A DNA stretch of 64,000 nt from an endosymbiont of Galathealinum brachiosum (GTDB taxonomy: Bacteria > Pseudomonadota > Gammaproteobacteria > SZUA-229), in NCBI GenBank assembly GCA_003349885.1, contig QFXC01000014.1:124001-188000 (forward strand), given 5' to 3'. The notes under the pieces are model-generated. The model was not told where the DNA came from, did no database searches, and saw nothing but the letters and a program-made list of their open reading frames with translations. Below are positions 42,158 through 52,955 of this stretch, in pieces. A program made the position numbers and the translations under genes. Each line of letters starts with the position of its first letter. Within the stretch, counting starts at the first letter, position 1.

Positions 42158-43282
42158 ATGAAAACTGTCGTAATAGCTGGATATGCCAGGTCCCCATTTA
42201 CCCTGTCCAATAAAGGCGAGTTATCAAAAGTTCGCCCGGATGATCTTGCAGCTACGGTAGTTAGGGGACTGGTTGAGAAAACCGGTGTTAATGTAGATGA
42301 CATTGAGGATTTAATTCTAGGTTGCGCCTTTCCAGAAGGTGAACAGGGATTTAATGTTGCGCGTCTGGTTGTGTTCCTGGCCGGCCTTCCCCAGTCAGTT
42401 GCCGGTACAACCGTAAATCGTTTTTGTGGCTCATCGATGCAAAGCATACATAATGCTGCAGGTGCAATTTTGATGGGTGCTGGTGATGTCTATATCTGTG
42501 CCGGCGTTGAATCAATGACACGGGTTCCAATGATGGGCTTTAATCCAATGCCCAATCCTGAATTAGCTCAAAGCCTGCCAGGTGCATATATGGGTATGGG
42601 TGAAACCGCAGAGAACCTTGCAACTAAATATGAAATCAGTCGTCTGGCTCAGGAAGAATTTGCAGTAACCAGTCACCAACGTGCTGTCGCGGCTCTTCAA
42701 GCGGGTAAGCTGAAAGATGAAATTATCGCTATTGGTGATGTAGATAAAGATGGCTGCATTAGACCAGACACATCACTTGAAGGTCTGGCCGGTTTACGGC
42801 TCGCATTTGATGAAAACGGTTCAGTAACTGCAGGCACATCATCCCCGTTAACCGATGGTGCATCAGCCACTCTCGTGTGTAGTGAAGAATACGCAAAAGC
42901 TAACGGCCTGGAAATTATGGCGCGAATTAAAAGTATTGCTGTCTCAGGTTGTGCACCTGAAATTATGGGCATTGGCCCCGTTGCTTCCAGTAATAAAGCA
43001 CTTGAACGTGCAGGTCTTAGTGTTGCCGATCTGGATATTATCGAACTTAATGAAGCTTTCGCATCACAGTCCCTTGCCTGCATACATGACCTGAATCTGG
43101 ATATGAATAAAATCAATCTTGATGGCGGCGCAATTGCCCTCGGCCACCCTCTTGGAGCTACCGGTGCTCGCATCACCGGCAAAGCTGCAGCTTTATTAAA
43201 ACGAGAAGGTAAACAGTTTGCGCTGGCGACCCAGTGCATAGGCGGAGGTCAGGGTATCGCCACTATACTGGAGGCAGTGTAA
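42158..43282 (+). CDS. Thiolase (3-ketoacyl-CoA / acetyl-CoA acyltransferase)
   Basis: 374 residues, a little shorter than typical (~390). NRFCGSSMQ holds the nucleophilic Cys near residue 90; GGAIALGHPLGATGAR and QCIGGGQG carry the catalytic His and second Cys. It releases acetyl-CoA in beta-oxidation. Upstream ATG has GGAG. Its TAA overlaps the next ATG (TAATG), tying it to the dehydrogenase/hydratase. Confidence 0.9.
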   Translation: MKTVVIAGYARSPFTLSNKGELSKVRPDDLAATVVRGLVEKTGVNVDDIEDLILGCAFPEGEQGFNVARLVVFLAGLPQSVAGTTVNRFCGSSMQSIHNAAGAILMGAGDVYICAGVESMTRVPMMGFNPMPNPELAQSLPGAYMGMGETAENLATKYEISRLAQEEFAVTSHQRAVAALQAGKLKDEIIAIGDVDKDGCIRPDTSLEGLAGLRLAFDENGSVTAGTSSPLTDGASATLVCSEEYAKANGLEIMARIKSIAVSGCAPEIMGIGPVASSNKALERAGLSVADLDIIELNEAFASQSLACIHDLNLDMNKINLDGGAIALGHPLGATGARITGKAAALLKREGKQFALATQCIGGGQGIATILEAV

Positions 43283-45621
43283 TGGATATTAATAAAGTTG
43301 CCGTTATCGGTGCAGGTGTTATGGGAGCCGGCATTGCCGCTCACATTAGTAATGCAGGTATTTCTGTTGTACTACTCGATATAGTGCCCGAAGGTGCTGA
43401 GAATAGAAACATCATCGCTGATACCGCTGTAAGTAAAATGATGAAAGCTCAACCCGCAGCTTTTATGCATAAAAGAAATTCAAAATTAATTACCACCGGC
43501 AACATAGAAGACCACCTTGATTTACTCGCTGATTGCGACTGGATCGTTGAAGCTGTTATTGAACGTCTGGATATAAAACAGGATCTGTATAAAAAAATTG
43601 ATTCTGTGCGTAAAACCGGTGCCATTATTTCATCAAACACATCGTCTATTCCGTTACATGATTTATTAAACGGATTACCCGACACTTTCGCAGCTGATTT
43701 CTTAATAACACACTTTTTCAACCCTCCCCGTTATATGCGTTTACTGGAAATCACTCGCGGCGAAAAAACACGTGAAGAAGTTGTTAATGCAATCGATTTA
43801 TTTTCTGATAAAGCATTAGGTAAAGGTGTTGTTAACTGTAAAGACACACCGGGCTTTATTGCTAATCGTATTGGTATTTACTGGATTCAGGTTGCCATAC
43901 TTGAAGCGATGGAACTTGGCTTAACGGTTGAAGAAGCCGATGCAGTTGTGGGTCGCCCCATGGGTATTCCTAAAACCGGTGTATTTGGTTTATCCGATTT
44001 AGTGGGGCTGGATTTAATGCCACACTTAATGGAAAGCATGACGAGCACATTACCTGAAGATGATGTTTTTCATTCTAAAGCAACGATACCCGAACTTATT
44101 ACCAGACTTATTGAAACCGGTTATACAGGGCGTAAAGGTAAAGGTGGTTTTTATCGCTTAAACAAAGAAGGCGGTAAAAAAGTTAAAGAAGCCATAGATT
44201 TAAAATCAGGTGAATATCACCCGGTTAAAAAAGCGCATTTAAAAAGCATTTCTGCCTCACGTAAAGGTGGTTTACAGGCCTTGATAAGCCACGAAGATAA
44301 GGGCGGCGTTTATGCCTGGAAGGTACTCTCACAGGTTCTATCTTATGCGGTAAGTTTACTACCTGAAATTGCTGATGACATTCTTTCAGTTGATGAGGCA
44401 ATGAAACTGGGATACGCATGGAAATATGGTCCATTTGAATTAATAGATCAAATGGGTGCCGAGTTTTTTGCTAAACGCCTTGAAGAAGACGGTTTAGAAA
44501 TTCCCTCTTTATTAAAGACCGCTCTAAAACAGACCGAAACGGGTTGCAAATTTTACAATATAGACAATGGACAATTACAAAGGCTTACATTAGACGGAAA
44601 GTATAAAAATGTAGAGCGCAATGAAGGTGTTCTACTGTTATCAGATATAAAACTGGCCAGTAAACCGATTGAAAAAAATGGCTCTGCTTCACTATGGGAT
44701 ATTGGTGATGGTGTCATCTGTTTAGAATTTACCAGCAAGATGAATGCAATTGATCCGGAAATTTTAAAAATGATCAATATTGCTATTGAACGCATAGAAG
44801 ATGATTTTAAAGCACTGGTAATTTACAACGAAGGATCAAATTTCTCTGTAGGTGCAAATGTTGGTTTATTATTATTCGCTGCAAATATTGCCGCCTGGGA
44901 AGAAATTGAAGACATGATTGAGTCCGGACAGGAAACGTATAAAGCACTTAAGTATGCCCCTTTCCCTGTTGTTGGCGCTTCTTCAGGTATGGCACTGGGT
45001 GGTGGCTGTGAAGTTTTATTACATTGCGATCGTATTCAAGCCCATGCTGAAACATACATGGGACTGGTTGAAGTGGGTGTAGGTTTAATACCTGGCTGGG
45101 GTGGTTGTAAAGAAATGTTACAACGCTGGGTTGTTAATAAAAAACGTGCAGCCGGTCCTATGCCTCCTGCTATAAAAGTATTTGAAATGATCAGCACTGC
45201 AGCAGTTGCAAAATCAGCTGCTGAAGCAAAATCAATGTTGTTATTACGCGAAGAAGATAATATCACTATGAATCGCGATCGTTTACTTGCTGATGCAAAA
45301 GCACAGGCGCTTTCTATGGTTGAAAATTATCAACCACCAGAAGAAATTGAAATTAGTCTGGCCGGCCCTACCGCAAAAACAGCCATGAGCATGGCCGTAA
45401 GTGGATTTAGAAAGAATGGCATGGCAACTCAACATGACGAAGTTGTTTCACTTGCTCTGGCAGATGTAATTAGTGGCGGAGATACCGACATTACCGAAAC
45501 ACTCAGTGAAGATGATTTACTGGAACTTGAACGGGAAACTTTCATGACCCTTGCACACCATCCTGACTCTCTGGACAGGATGGAGCACATGTTAGAAACC
45601 GGCAAACCACTGCGCAACTAA
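43282..45621 (+). CDS. Bifunctional 3-hydroxyacyl-CoA dehydrogenase/enoyl-CoA hydratase, FadN type
   Basis: 779 residues from the ATG at 43282, not from the earlier in-frame codon inside the thiolase gene. The NAD-binding domain comes first (VAVIGAGVMGAGIAAHISNAG), then the HAD C-terminal domain (FFNPPRYMRLLEITRGEKT, AWKYGPFELIDQMG). The crotonase domain follows (GMALGGGCEVLLHCD, MGLVEVGVGLIPGWGG with the catalytic Glu). This order is the reverse of FadB and matches Bacillus-like FadN. It interconverts enoyl-, hydroxyacyl- and ketoacyl-CoA. Confidence 0.9.
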   Translation: MDINKVAVIGAGVMGAGIAAHISNAGISVVLLDIVPEGAENRNIIADTAVSKMMKAQPAAFMHKRNSKLITTGNIEDHLDLLADCDWIVEAVIERLDIKQDLYKKIDSVRKTGAIISSNTSSIPLHDLLNGLPDTFAADFLITHFFNPPRYMRLLEITRGEKTREEVVNAIDLFSDKALGKGVVNCKDTPGFIANRIGIYWIQVAILEAMELGLTVEEADAVVGRPMGIPKTGVFGLSDLVGLDLMPHLMESMTSTLPEDDVFHSKATIPELITRLIETGYTGRKGKGGFYRLNKEGGKKVKEAIDLKSGEYHPVKKAHLKSISASRKGGLQALISHEDKGGVYAWKVLSQVLSYAVSLLPEIADDILSVDEAMKLGYAWKYGPFELIDQMGAEFFAKRLEEDGLEIPSLLKTALKQTETGCKFYNIDNGQLQRLTLDGKYKNVERNEGVLLLSDIKLASKPIEKNGSASLWDIGDGVICLEFTSKMNAIDPEILKMINIAIERIEDDFKALVIYNEGSNFSVGANVGLLLFAANIAAWEEIEDMIESGQETYKALKYAPFPVVGASSGMALGGGCEVLLHCDRIQAHAETYMGLVEVGVGLIPGWGGCKEMLQRWVVNKKRAAGPMPPAIKVFEMISTAAVAKSAAEAKSMLLLREEDNITMNRDRLLADAKAQALSMVENYQPPEEIEISLAGPTAKTAMSMAVSGFRKNGMATQHDEVVSLALADVISGGDTDITETLSEDDLLELERETFMTLAHHPDSLDRMEHMLETGKPLRN

Positions 45622-45635
45622 AGGATGATTGAATA

Positions 45636-47420
45636 ATGGCAAATTATATAACTCCACTGCGCGATATGCGTTTTGTATATAACGAACTTCTTGATCCGGA
45701 AGCGATTCAGGCTTTACCCGGTTTTGAAGAAATAAGTCCTGATTTAGTTGATGCACTTTTAGAAGAATCGGGTAAGTTTTGTGAAGAACAATTACAGCCG
45801 TTAAATCGAAGCGGTGACGAAGAAGGCTGCCATTTTGAAAATGGCAATGTAACGACACCAGAAGGATTCAAAGAAGCCTATAAAGGTTTTTGTGAAATGG
45901 GTTTAAACAGTCTCACATCAGATCCACAATACGGTGGGCAAGGTCTACCAAAAACAGTCGCTATGCTTGCCGAAGAAACCATGTGTGGTGCAAATTTCTC
46001 ATTCAGCCTTTACCCGGGTCTGACTGCAGGTGCAATTAATTCAATTGAGTTATACGGCAGTGAAGAATTAAAAAACACCTACCTGCCTAATATGGTTGAA
46101 GGCACCTGGAGTGGTTCTATGTGTTTGACTGAACCTCACTGCGGAACTGATTTAGGTTTATGTCGCACTAAAGCCATCGTTCAGGATGATAATAGTTACC
46201 TTGTAACCGGTACTAAAATGTTTATCACTGCGGGTGAACATGATCTTACAGAAAATATTATTCATTTAGTTCTAGCAAGAACGCCCGATGCACCTGAAGG
46301 CATAAAAGGTATTAGTTTATTTATCGTACCTAAATTATCCATCAATGAAGATGGTACATCTGGCGATGCAAATGGCGTTACCTGTGGATCAATAGAACAT
46401 AAAATGGGCATTAATGCGTCAGCAACCTGTGTTATGAATTTTGATGATGCAAAAGGTTACCTTGTTGGAAAACTCAATAAAGGCATGGAAGCCATGTTTG
46501 TCATGATGAATAATGAACGCTTAGGTGTTGGTATACAGGGCCTGGGCGTTGCAGAAGCCTCATATCAAGGTGCAGTAGAATATGCTCGTGATCGTATACA
46601 GGGCCGGGCTTTAACCGGTGCAAAAAAACCTGCTGATAAAGCCGATCCTATTCTGGTACATCCTGATGTCAGGCGTATGTTATTAACACAACGCGCCTTA
46701 ATCGAAGGCAATCGAGCTTTAGCTGCATGGGTCGCCTTTGAACTTGATATCTCACACAATCATCCGGATGAAAAACGACGTAAACAGGCTGATGATTTTA
46801 TCGCATTAATGACACCTGTTGTTAAAGCCTTTATGACAGATTGTGGTTCAGAAGTATCCAATATTGGTATGCAGGTACTCGGTGGTCATGGTTATATTCG
46901 TGAAAACGGTATGGAACAATATGTACGTGATGCACGTATTGCTCAAATTTACGAAGGCACAAATGGTATTCAGGCATTAGATCTTTTAGGGCGTAAAATG
47001 CCCGCTCATTTTGGTCGTAATATGCGCCCTTTCTTCCATGCTGTGCGTAATTATATTTACGAGAAAGAAATGAACTATGAATTAAAAGAATTTTTAATTC
47101 CTCTCGCTAAAGCATTTGGTCGGTTACAGAAGATCACGGCCGTATTAGCACAACGTGGAATGAAGAATCCTGACGAAATTGGTATGGCTTCTACAGATTA
47201 TTTACGTATGTTAGCGTTAGTCGCTCTAGCCCATCAATGGATGCGTATGGCTGAAATTGGACTGCAGAAAAACAATGGTGATGATGCGATGTTTTATCAG
47301 GCGAAAATTGATACAGCAAAATTTTATTTTGAACGTATATTGCCACAGACCGGTGCATTGTTTGCAACAATGATGTCAGGTTCAAAAAGCACGATGTCAT
47401 TTAATGATGATGCGTTCTAA
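45636..47420 (+). CDS. Acyl-CoA dehydrogenase with C-terminal extension
   Basis: 594 residues. FAD-dependent fold with MCLTEPHCGTDLGLCRTKA in the middle domain, HKMGINASATC, and the C-terminal QVLGGHGYIRENGMEQYVRDARIAQIYEGTNGIQALDLLGRK, whose Glu in YEGTNGIQ is the catalytic base. A further ~140 residues form the extra helical domain of the long-chain FadE12-type enzymes. It passes electrons to ETF, encoded immediately after. Starts 14 nt after the FadN-type gene. Confidence 0.92.
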   Translation: MANYITPLRDMRFVYNELLDPEAIQALPGFEEISPDLVDALLEESGKFCEEQLQPLNRSGDEEGCHFENGNVTTPEGFKEAYKGFCEMGLNSLTSDPQYGGQGLPKTVAMLAEETMCGANFSFSLYPGLTAGAINSIELYGSEELKNTYLPNMVEGTWSGSMCLTEPHCGTDLGLCRTKAIVQDDNSYLVTGTKMFITAGEHDLTENIIHLVLARTPDAPEGIKGISLFIVPKLSINEDGTSGDANGVTCGSIEHKMGINASATCVMNFDDAKGYLVGKLNKGMEAMFVMMNNERLGVGIQGLGVAEASYQGAVEYARDRIQGRALTGAKKPADKADPILVHPDVRRMLLTQRALIEGNRALAAWVAFELDISHNHPDEKRRKQADDFIALMTPVVKAFMTDCGSEVSNIGMQVLGGHGYIRENGMEQYVRDARIAQIYEGTNGIQALDLLGRKMPAHFGRNMRPFFHAVRNYIYEKEMNYELKEFLIPLAKAFGRLQKITAVLAQRGMKNPDEIGMASTDYLRMLALVALAHQWMRMAEIGLQKNNGDDAMFYQAKIDTAKFYFERILPQTGALFATMMSGSKSTMSFNDDAF

Positions 47421-47486
47421 ATGCTTAATTATAACTACATCATTCCCGAACACTTATTTCGAGAATGATAGAACATAGGAGCTAAC

Positions 47487-48236
47487 ATGAAAATTCTGGT
47501 TGCTGTTAAACGAGTCGTTGATTACAACGTAAAAATTCGTGTCAACGCAGACAATACTGCTGTTGAGCTAGCCAATGTAAAAATGTCGATCAATCCTTTT
47601 GATGAAATTGCCGTTGAAGAAGCTATTCGAATAAAAGAGGCTAAAAAGGCTGATGAAATCATTGTTGTTTCTATCGGTCCAAAAGAAAATCAGGAAACTA
47701 TTCGCAGTGCATTAGCTCTGGGAGCTGATCGTGGTTTATTAATGCAAACTGACGAAGACATCCAGCCTTTAGCTGTAGCTAAAATTTTAAAACATGTTGT
47801 TGAAACCGAAAATCCTGATCTGGTTATTCTGGGTAAACAGGCCATTGATGATGACAGTAATCAAACTGGACAAATGTTATCTGCTTTAATGAACTGGCCT
47901 CAGGGTACCTTTGCCTCAAAAGTTGATATAAATGGTAACGAATTGAATGTTACACGTGAAATTGATGGGGGCCTGGAGACACTTAAACTTCAGTTACCTG
48001 CAGTTATTACAACAGATCTGCGACTCAATGAACCTCGTTACGCAAAATTGCCCAACATCATGAAAGCTAAAAAGAAACCTCTGGATATTCAGGATGTTTC
48101 TGAAATGGGTATTGATATAAAACCACGGCTATCCACCCTAAAGGTAACAGAACCATCACAACGTAGTGCAGGCATTAAAGTCACCTCCGTAACAGAGCTG
48201 GTTGAAAAACTACGTAACGAAGCAAAGGTGATTTAA
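47487..48236 (+). CDS. etfB: Electron transfer flavoprotein beta subunit
   Basis: 249 residues. [41 protein letters not shown] and [30 protein letters not shown] are canonical; [31 protein letters not shown] binds AMP. It pairs with EtfA to carry electrons from acyl-CoA dehydrogenase to ETF-QO. The etfA start is 1 nt past its stop. Confidence 0.95.
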   Translation: MKILVAVKRVVDYNVKIRVNADNTAVELANVKMSINPFDEIAVEEAIRIKEAKKADEIIVVSIGPKENQETIRSALALGADRGLLMQTDEDIQPLAVAKILKHVVETENPDLVILGKQAIDDDSNQTGQMLSALMNWPQGTFASKVDINGNELNVTREIDGGLETLKLQLPAVITTDLRLNEPRYAKLPNIMKAKKKPLDIQDVSEMGIDIKPRLSTLKVTEPSQRSAGIKVTSVTELVEKLRNEAKVI

Positions 48237-49166
48237 ATGAGCATTTTAATTATTGCTGAACATGATAATACACAACTTAAAGCAGCCACCTTAAACACTG
48301 TTTCTGCTGCAAAAAAATTAGATGATGAATTACATATTTTAGTTGCAGGTGAAAACTGTAATGAGGTTGTTAAAGCAGCGTCTAAAATTGAGGGCATAAA
48401 CAAAGTACTCAATGCAGATAACGCTAACTATGCTCATGCCCTTGCAGAAAACCTTGCATTATTAGTTACAAAACTTGCTGAAGATTACACACATATATTC
48501 ACCCCTGCTACAACCACGGGCAAAAACTTTATGCCTCGAGTTGCGGCGTTATTAGATGTAGCGCAAATCTCTGACATAGTAGCAGTTGAATCAACAGATA
48601 CTTTTGTTCGCCCAATCTATGCGGGTAACGCAATGGCAACCGTTCAAAGCAGTGACACAATTAAACTAATTACAGTTAGAGGAACCGCTTTCGATCCGGT
48701 GAATTCAGAAAGTGGTACCGCTGAAGTTCAAACAATAGAAAGTGCCGACAACTTTGCGCGGTCACATTTTGATAATCATCAACTCACAGTTTCTGAACGT
48801 CCTGAGTTAACCAGTGCTCAAGTGGTTATTTCCGGTGGACGAGGAATGGGCAATGGTGAAAATTTTGCATTACTTGAAAACATTGCGGATAAACTAAATG
48901 GTGCTATTGGCGCATCTCGCGCAGCAGTTGATGCCGGTTATGTTCCTAATGATTATCAGGTTGGACAAACGGGTAAAATTGTTGCGCCTGATCTCTATAT
49001 TGCGGTTGGTATAAGTGGTGCAATACAACACCTTGCAGGAATGAAAGAAAGCAAAGTGATTGTAGCCATTAATAAAGACGAAGATGCTCCTATATTTCAA
49101 ATTGCTGATTATGGTCTGGTTGCAGACTTATTTGAGGTATTACCAGAGTTAACTGATTTACTATAA
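48237..49166 (+). CDS. etfA: Electron transfer flavoprotein alpha subunit
   Basis: 309 residues. The C-terminal FAD-binding part has [86 protein letters not shown]. Cytoplasmic heterodimer with EtfB. A short hairpin GTCACT/AGTGAC (49167-49182) immediately follows. Confidence 0.95.
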   Translation: MSILIIAEHDNTQLKAATLNTVSAAKKLDDELHILVAGENCNEVVKAASKIEGINKVLNADNANYAHALAENLALLVTKLAEDYTHIFTPATTTGKNFMPRVAALLDVAQISDIVAVESTDTFVRPIYAGNAMATVQSSDTIKLITVRGTAFDPVNSESGTAEVQTIESADNFARSHFDNHQLTVSERPELTSAQVVISGGRGMGNGENFALLENIADKLNGAIGASRAAVDAGYVPNDYQVGQTGKIVAPDLYIAVGISGAIQHLAGMKESKVIVAINKDEDAPIFQIADYGLVADLFEVLPELTDLL

Positions 49167-49182
49167 GTCACTTTGCAGTGAC
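49167..49182. other. Intercistronic hairpin between etfA and the ETF-QO gene
   Basis: GTCACT and AGTGAC pair around TTGC with no T run, so transcription should continue into the ETF-QO gene. It may serve mRNA processing. Confidence 0.4.
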
Positions 49183-49222
49183 AAACTGTTTAGCTGTTAC
49201 ATTATTATAAAAGGATTACAAA

Positions 49223-50866
49223 ATGGAACGTGAATCCATGAATTATGACGTTTTAATCGTTGGTGGTGGCCCTTCCGGCTTATCAGCTGCCATTCGTTTG
49301 AAACAGTTATCTGCAGAAAAAAACAAAGACATCAGTGTGTGTATCGTTGAGAAAGGATCTGAGATAGGCGCACATATTCTTTCTGGAGCAATTGTAGAAC
49401 CTCGCGCATTAAACGAGCTACTGCCTGACTGGAAAAAATCAAATGCGCCATTAAAAACACCCGTAACAAAAGAAAAAATGTTTATTATGACCGAAAAATC
49501 GTCTATACCAATTCCGGGCTGGACACTACCACCGCAGATGCATAATAGCGGAAACTATATAACCAGTTTAGGAAATATGTGTCGCTGGCTGGGTGAAAAA
49601 GCAGAAGAACTTGAGGTTGAAATTTATCCGGGTTTTGCTGCAGCTGAAATACTGTATACCGACGATGCTCAGGTCAAAGGTATTGCTACGGGTGATATGG
49701 GTTTAAATTCAAAAGGTGAAGAAAAAACCGGTTTCGAACCTGGCATTGAGCTACACGCTAAATACACACTATTTTCTGAAGGTTGCCGTGGTTCATTATC
49801 TCAACAATTAATGGCAAAATTTAATCTTCGTAATAGCTGTGACCCACAAACTTATGGTTTAGGCATAAAAGAATTATGGAAAGTAAAACCTGAAAACCAT
49901 CAACCAGGCTTAATTATTCATACAGCCGGATGGCCACTAAAAAGTGATACCTATGGCGGTTCTTTTGTTTATCACCTGGAAGACAATCAGGTTGCTGTAG
50001 GTTTTGTAATCGGACTGGATTACAGTAACCCACATATTTCACCTTATGAAGAATTCCAGCGTTTTAAAACTCATCCGGATATTATAAAAACATTTAAAGG
50101 TGGCGAACGTATTTCTTATGGCGCAAGAGCATTAAATGAAGGTGGTCTACAATCACTACCTGATTTAATTTTCCCCGGTGGTGCATTAATCGGTTGTAGT
50201 GCGGGCTTTCTAAATGTATCAAAAATTAAAGGCACGCATACTGCTATGAAAAGTGGAATGATAGCAGCTGAATCTGTATTCGATGCTTTAAATGAAGATC
50301 GCCATCATGACCTGTTAAGCGACTACCCTCTAGCTCTAAAAAAGTCCTGGTTATTTAACGAGCTTAAACAGGCAAGAAACTTTAGACCCGCATTCTCAAA
50401 GTGGGGACTCTGGGGCGGCACATTATATACCGGGCTTGACCTTAAATTACTACGAGGAAAAGCACCCTGGACATTGCACCATCAATCTGAAGACAGAAAG
50501 CAGTTTAAAACCGCTTCTGAATCACAGGCCATTAATTATCCAAAACCGGATGGCGTAATTAACTTCGATCGTTTAAGTTCTGTATTTATTTCTAATACTA
50601 ACCATGAAGAAGACCAACCCGTTCACCTTAAACTAAAAGACAAAAACATACCTCTAGATATTAATCTGAAAAAATACGATATGCCTGAAATACGATACTG
50701 CCCTGCAGGCGTTTATGAATTGGTTGAAGAAGATGGAGCTCAAAAATTACAGATCAACGCTCAAAACTGTTTACATTGTAAAACCTGTGATATAAAAGAC
50801 CCAACAGACAACATTACCTGGGTAACACCTGAAGGCAGTGGCGGACCAAACTATCCAAACATGTAG
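49223..50866 (+). CDS. Electron-transfer flavoprotein-ubiquinone oxidoreductase
   Basis: 547 residues. N-terminal FAD site VLIVGGGPSGLSAAIRLK; quinone/membrane-surface region GGFVY-like (YGGSFVYHLEDNQVAVGFVIGLDYSN); C-terminal ferredoxin domain with CPAGVYEL and CLHCKTCDIKDPTDNITW binding one [4Fe-4S] cluster. It feeds electrons from ETF into the quinone pool, completing the acyl-CoA degradation operon. AAAGGA sits 8 nt before the ATG. Confidence 0.94.
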   Translation: MERESMNYDVLIVGGGPSGLSAAIRLKQLSAEKNKDISVCIVEKGSEIGAHILSGAIVEPRALNELLPDWKKSNAPLKTPVTKEKMFIMTEKSSIPIPGWTLPPQMHNSGNYITSLGNMCRWLGEKAEELEVEIYPGFAAAEILYTDDAQVKGIATGDMGLNSKGEEKTGFEPGIELHAKYTLFSEGCRGSLSQQLMAKFNLRNSCDPQTYGLGIKELWKVKPENHQPGLIIHTAGWPLKSDTYGGSFVYHLEDNQVAVGFVIGLDYSNPHISPYEEFQRFKTHPDIIKTFKGGERISYGARALNEGGLQSLPDLIFPGGALIGCSAGFLNVSKIKGTHTAMKSGMIAAESVFDALNEDRHHDLLSDYPLALKKSWLFNELKQARNFRPAFSKWGLWGGTLYTGLDLKLLRGKAPWTLHHQSEDRKQFKTASESQAINYPKPDGVINFDRLSSVFISNTNHEEDQPVHLKLKDKNIPLDINLKKYDMPEIRYCPAGVYELVEEDGAQKLQINAQNCLHCKTCDIKDPTDNITWVTPEGSGGPNYPNM

Positions 50867-50889
50867 ATAAATACTGCAAAACTATTTAA

Positions 50890-51873
50890 ATGGACATCTT
50901 AATGGAATCAAAACGTGAGCAAATATTACATTGGGCAAATCAGGGATTAATTGATAAACAAAAAATATTTCAAGTACTTACAGATTTACACATAATCCCA
51001 AACAAGCATTCCTGGTCACTTTTCATCGGGCAATTACTTTTATGGTTAGGAGGGCTTGCTTTAAGTTTATCCATGATGTTTTTCATCGCTTATAATTGGG
51101 ATGATCTGGGAAAATTTTCTAAATTTGCATTAGTTGAAAGCATGATAATCAGCTGTCTCGTTTTTTACTGGAAATTCTCGACTAATAAAATAGCATCACA
51201 ACTTAGCCTGATGTTTTCCAGTATATCTTTAGGTGTTCTTCTCGCCCTCTTCGGACAAACCTATCAAACCGGTGCTGACACCTGGCAGTTGTTTGCCTAC
51301 TGGGCCTTGCTCATTACTCCCTGGGTTTTTGTAGCAAGATTTCCAGCCATAGTAGTTTTATGGATTTTCCTGATTAATATATCGATGTTACTCTACTTTC
51401 ATACCATGGGGCGTTTCTTTACATTGTTTTTCAGTTCTGATGAAAACCTTTTATGGACGGCTTTTATATTTAACAGTTTAATCTGGTTTTTCTGGGAACT
51501 CAGTTGCAAATCGATTAACTGGTTAAATGAACGCTGGGCTATAAGACTTATTTCAACTGCTGCTGGCATGCCTGTCACGGCATTATTAGTAGTATCGATT
51601 ATAGACAGTATCAATCATAATGAATTAGCCATTATAAGTTACCTAACACTTATAATGATCAGTTATATTGTATATCGAAAAAAGGTTAAGGACCTTTTTA
51701 TGTTAGCTGGCATGTCACTTTCACTAATCATTGTATTAACTTTCTTTTTTGCGAAAATTCTATTCGATAAAGGCTCTGAGTTAAGTGGATTTTTAATCAT
51801 GACTATTTTAATTATTGGTATGGCATCTAGCGCCGCTATCTGGCTTAGAAACATATACAGGGAACAGCAATGA
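50890..51873 (+). CDS. DUF2157 membrane protein
   Basis: 327 residues. An N-terminal soluble segment (REQILHWANQGLIDKQKIFQVL) is followed by about nine or ten helices, as in DUF2157 proteins. The first in-frame ATG is used; another four codons on has a GGA closer to it. Its end overlaps the DUF4401 gene by 4 nt (ATGA). This trio is conserved in many bacteria; function unknown. Confidence 0.8.
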   Translation: MDILMESKREQILHWANQGLIDKQKIFQVLTDLHIIPNKHSWSLFIGQLLLWLGGLALSLSMMFFIAYNWDDLGKFSKFALVESMIISCLVFYWKFSTNKIASQLSLMFSSISLGVLLALFGQTYQTGADTWQLFAYWALLITPWVFVARFPAIVVLWIFLINISMLLYFHTMGRFFTLFFSSDENLLWTAFIFNSLIWFFWELSCKSINWLNERWAIRLISTAAGMPVTALLVVSIIDSINHNELAIISYLTLIMISYIVYRKKVKDLFMLAGMSLSLIIVLTFFFAKILFDKGSELSGFLIMTILIIGMASSAAIWLRNIYREQQ

Positions 51874-52955
51874 GCTCAGATAATTCTGAATTATGGTTAA
51901 AGCTAAAAACACTTAATTATGTCACCGGTGATAGCCCTGACTCATTAGATATCGAATCGCCCTGGTATGTCAGATTAATGACCGGCTTTGCCGCCTGGAT
52001 AGCTGCACTTTTTATGCTCGGTTTTTTAGGCATGTTATTTGAATCCATTTTGGACAATGGTGAAGCAGCCATTAGTATCGGCTGTATAATGATGCTTACC
52101 TCATATCTGATTTTTAAAAATAAAAAAAACAATGATTTTATAAATCAATTTTCACTTGTCTTTAGTTTTTCTGGTCAGATATTATTTATAATAGGTGTCA
52201 TAGAAATAGAAGATACATTTGGTAGCAATACCTGGTTTTATATTTTCATACTACAGGCATGTCTCGCCCTGTTCATGCCAAATTATGTACACAGAGTCTC
52301 CTCTTCATTTTTTTCTGCTATTGCTCTTAGCATGGCAATGACGCACAACAATATAGTTTTTTTACAGTCAGCCATCCTGATATCAATTAGCAGTTATATA
52401 TGGATTAATGAATTTAAATGGTTTGATAAACACAGCACATTAATACCTATATCATATGGACTGACATTAGCTTTAATTTATCAGGAATCAACAAACGTAT
52501 TCTTTGACGACTTCAACGAGCTATTCAGGAACTTACATTCAATAGAGGAAACCTTATTATTTCCATGGGCTGGCGAGTTATTAATTGGCCTAAGTCTTCT
52601 GTTTGTTGTTTGGCAGTTACTTATAAGACACAATATTAGGATATCTAATCGGATATCTATAGCATCATTTATTGGTGCTATATTACTTATATTAATATCA
52701 TTAAAAGCAACCGGCATTACGGTTGGCATTACTATCTTAATACTGGGCTACGCTAATGGAAACAGGATATTAATGGCATTAGGAATCAGCGCCTTGTTAT
52801 TCTATATGTCTTCCTATTATTACTTGCTCGACAACACACTTTATGAAAAATCTCAGTTACTTGCTATTTTAGGCATTTTTCTTTTAACAGCTCGTTGGTT
52901 AATGACATATCTATCATCAACTAAAACTTTAAAGGGTAGCGAAAATGAGAACTAA
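51870..52955 (+). CDS. DUF4401 membrane protein
   Basis: 361 residues, a polytopic membrane protein of about ten helices with a polar N-terminus. Overlaps the DUF2157 gene by 4 nt upstream and the GDYXXLXY gene by 11 nt downstream, so all three are translationally coupled. No catalytic motif seen. Function unknown. Confidence 0.8.
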   Translation: MSSDNSELWLKLKTLNYVTGDSPDSLDIESPWYVRLMTGFAAWIAALFMLGFLGMLFESILDNGEAAISIGCIMMLTSYLIFKNKKNNDFINQFSLVFSFSGQILFIIGVIEIEDTFGSNTWFYIFILQACLALFMPNYVHRVSSSFFSAIALSMAMTHNNIVFLQSAILISISSYIWINEFKWFDKHSTLIPISYGLTLALIYQESTNVFFDDFNELFRNLHSIEETLLFPWAGELLIGLSLLFVVWQLLIRHNIRISNRISIASFIGAILLILISLKATGITVGITILILGYANGNRILMALGISALLFYMSSYYYLLDNTLYEKSQLLAILGIFLLTARWLMTYLSSTKTLKGSENEN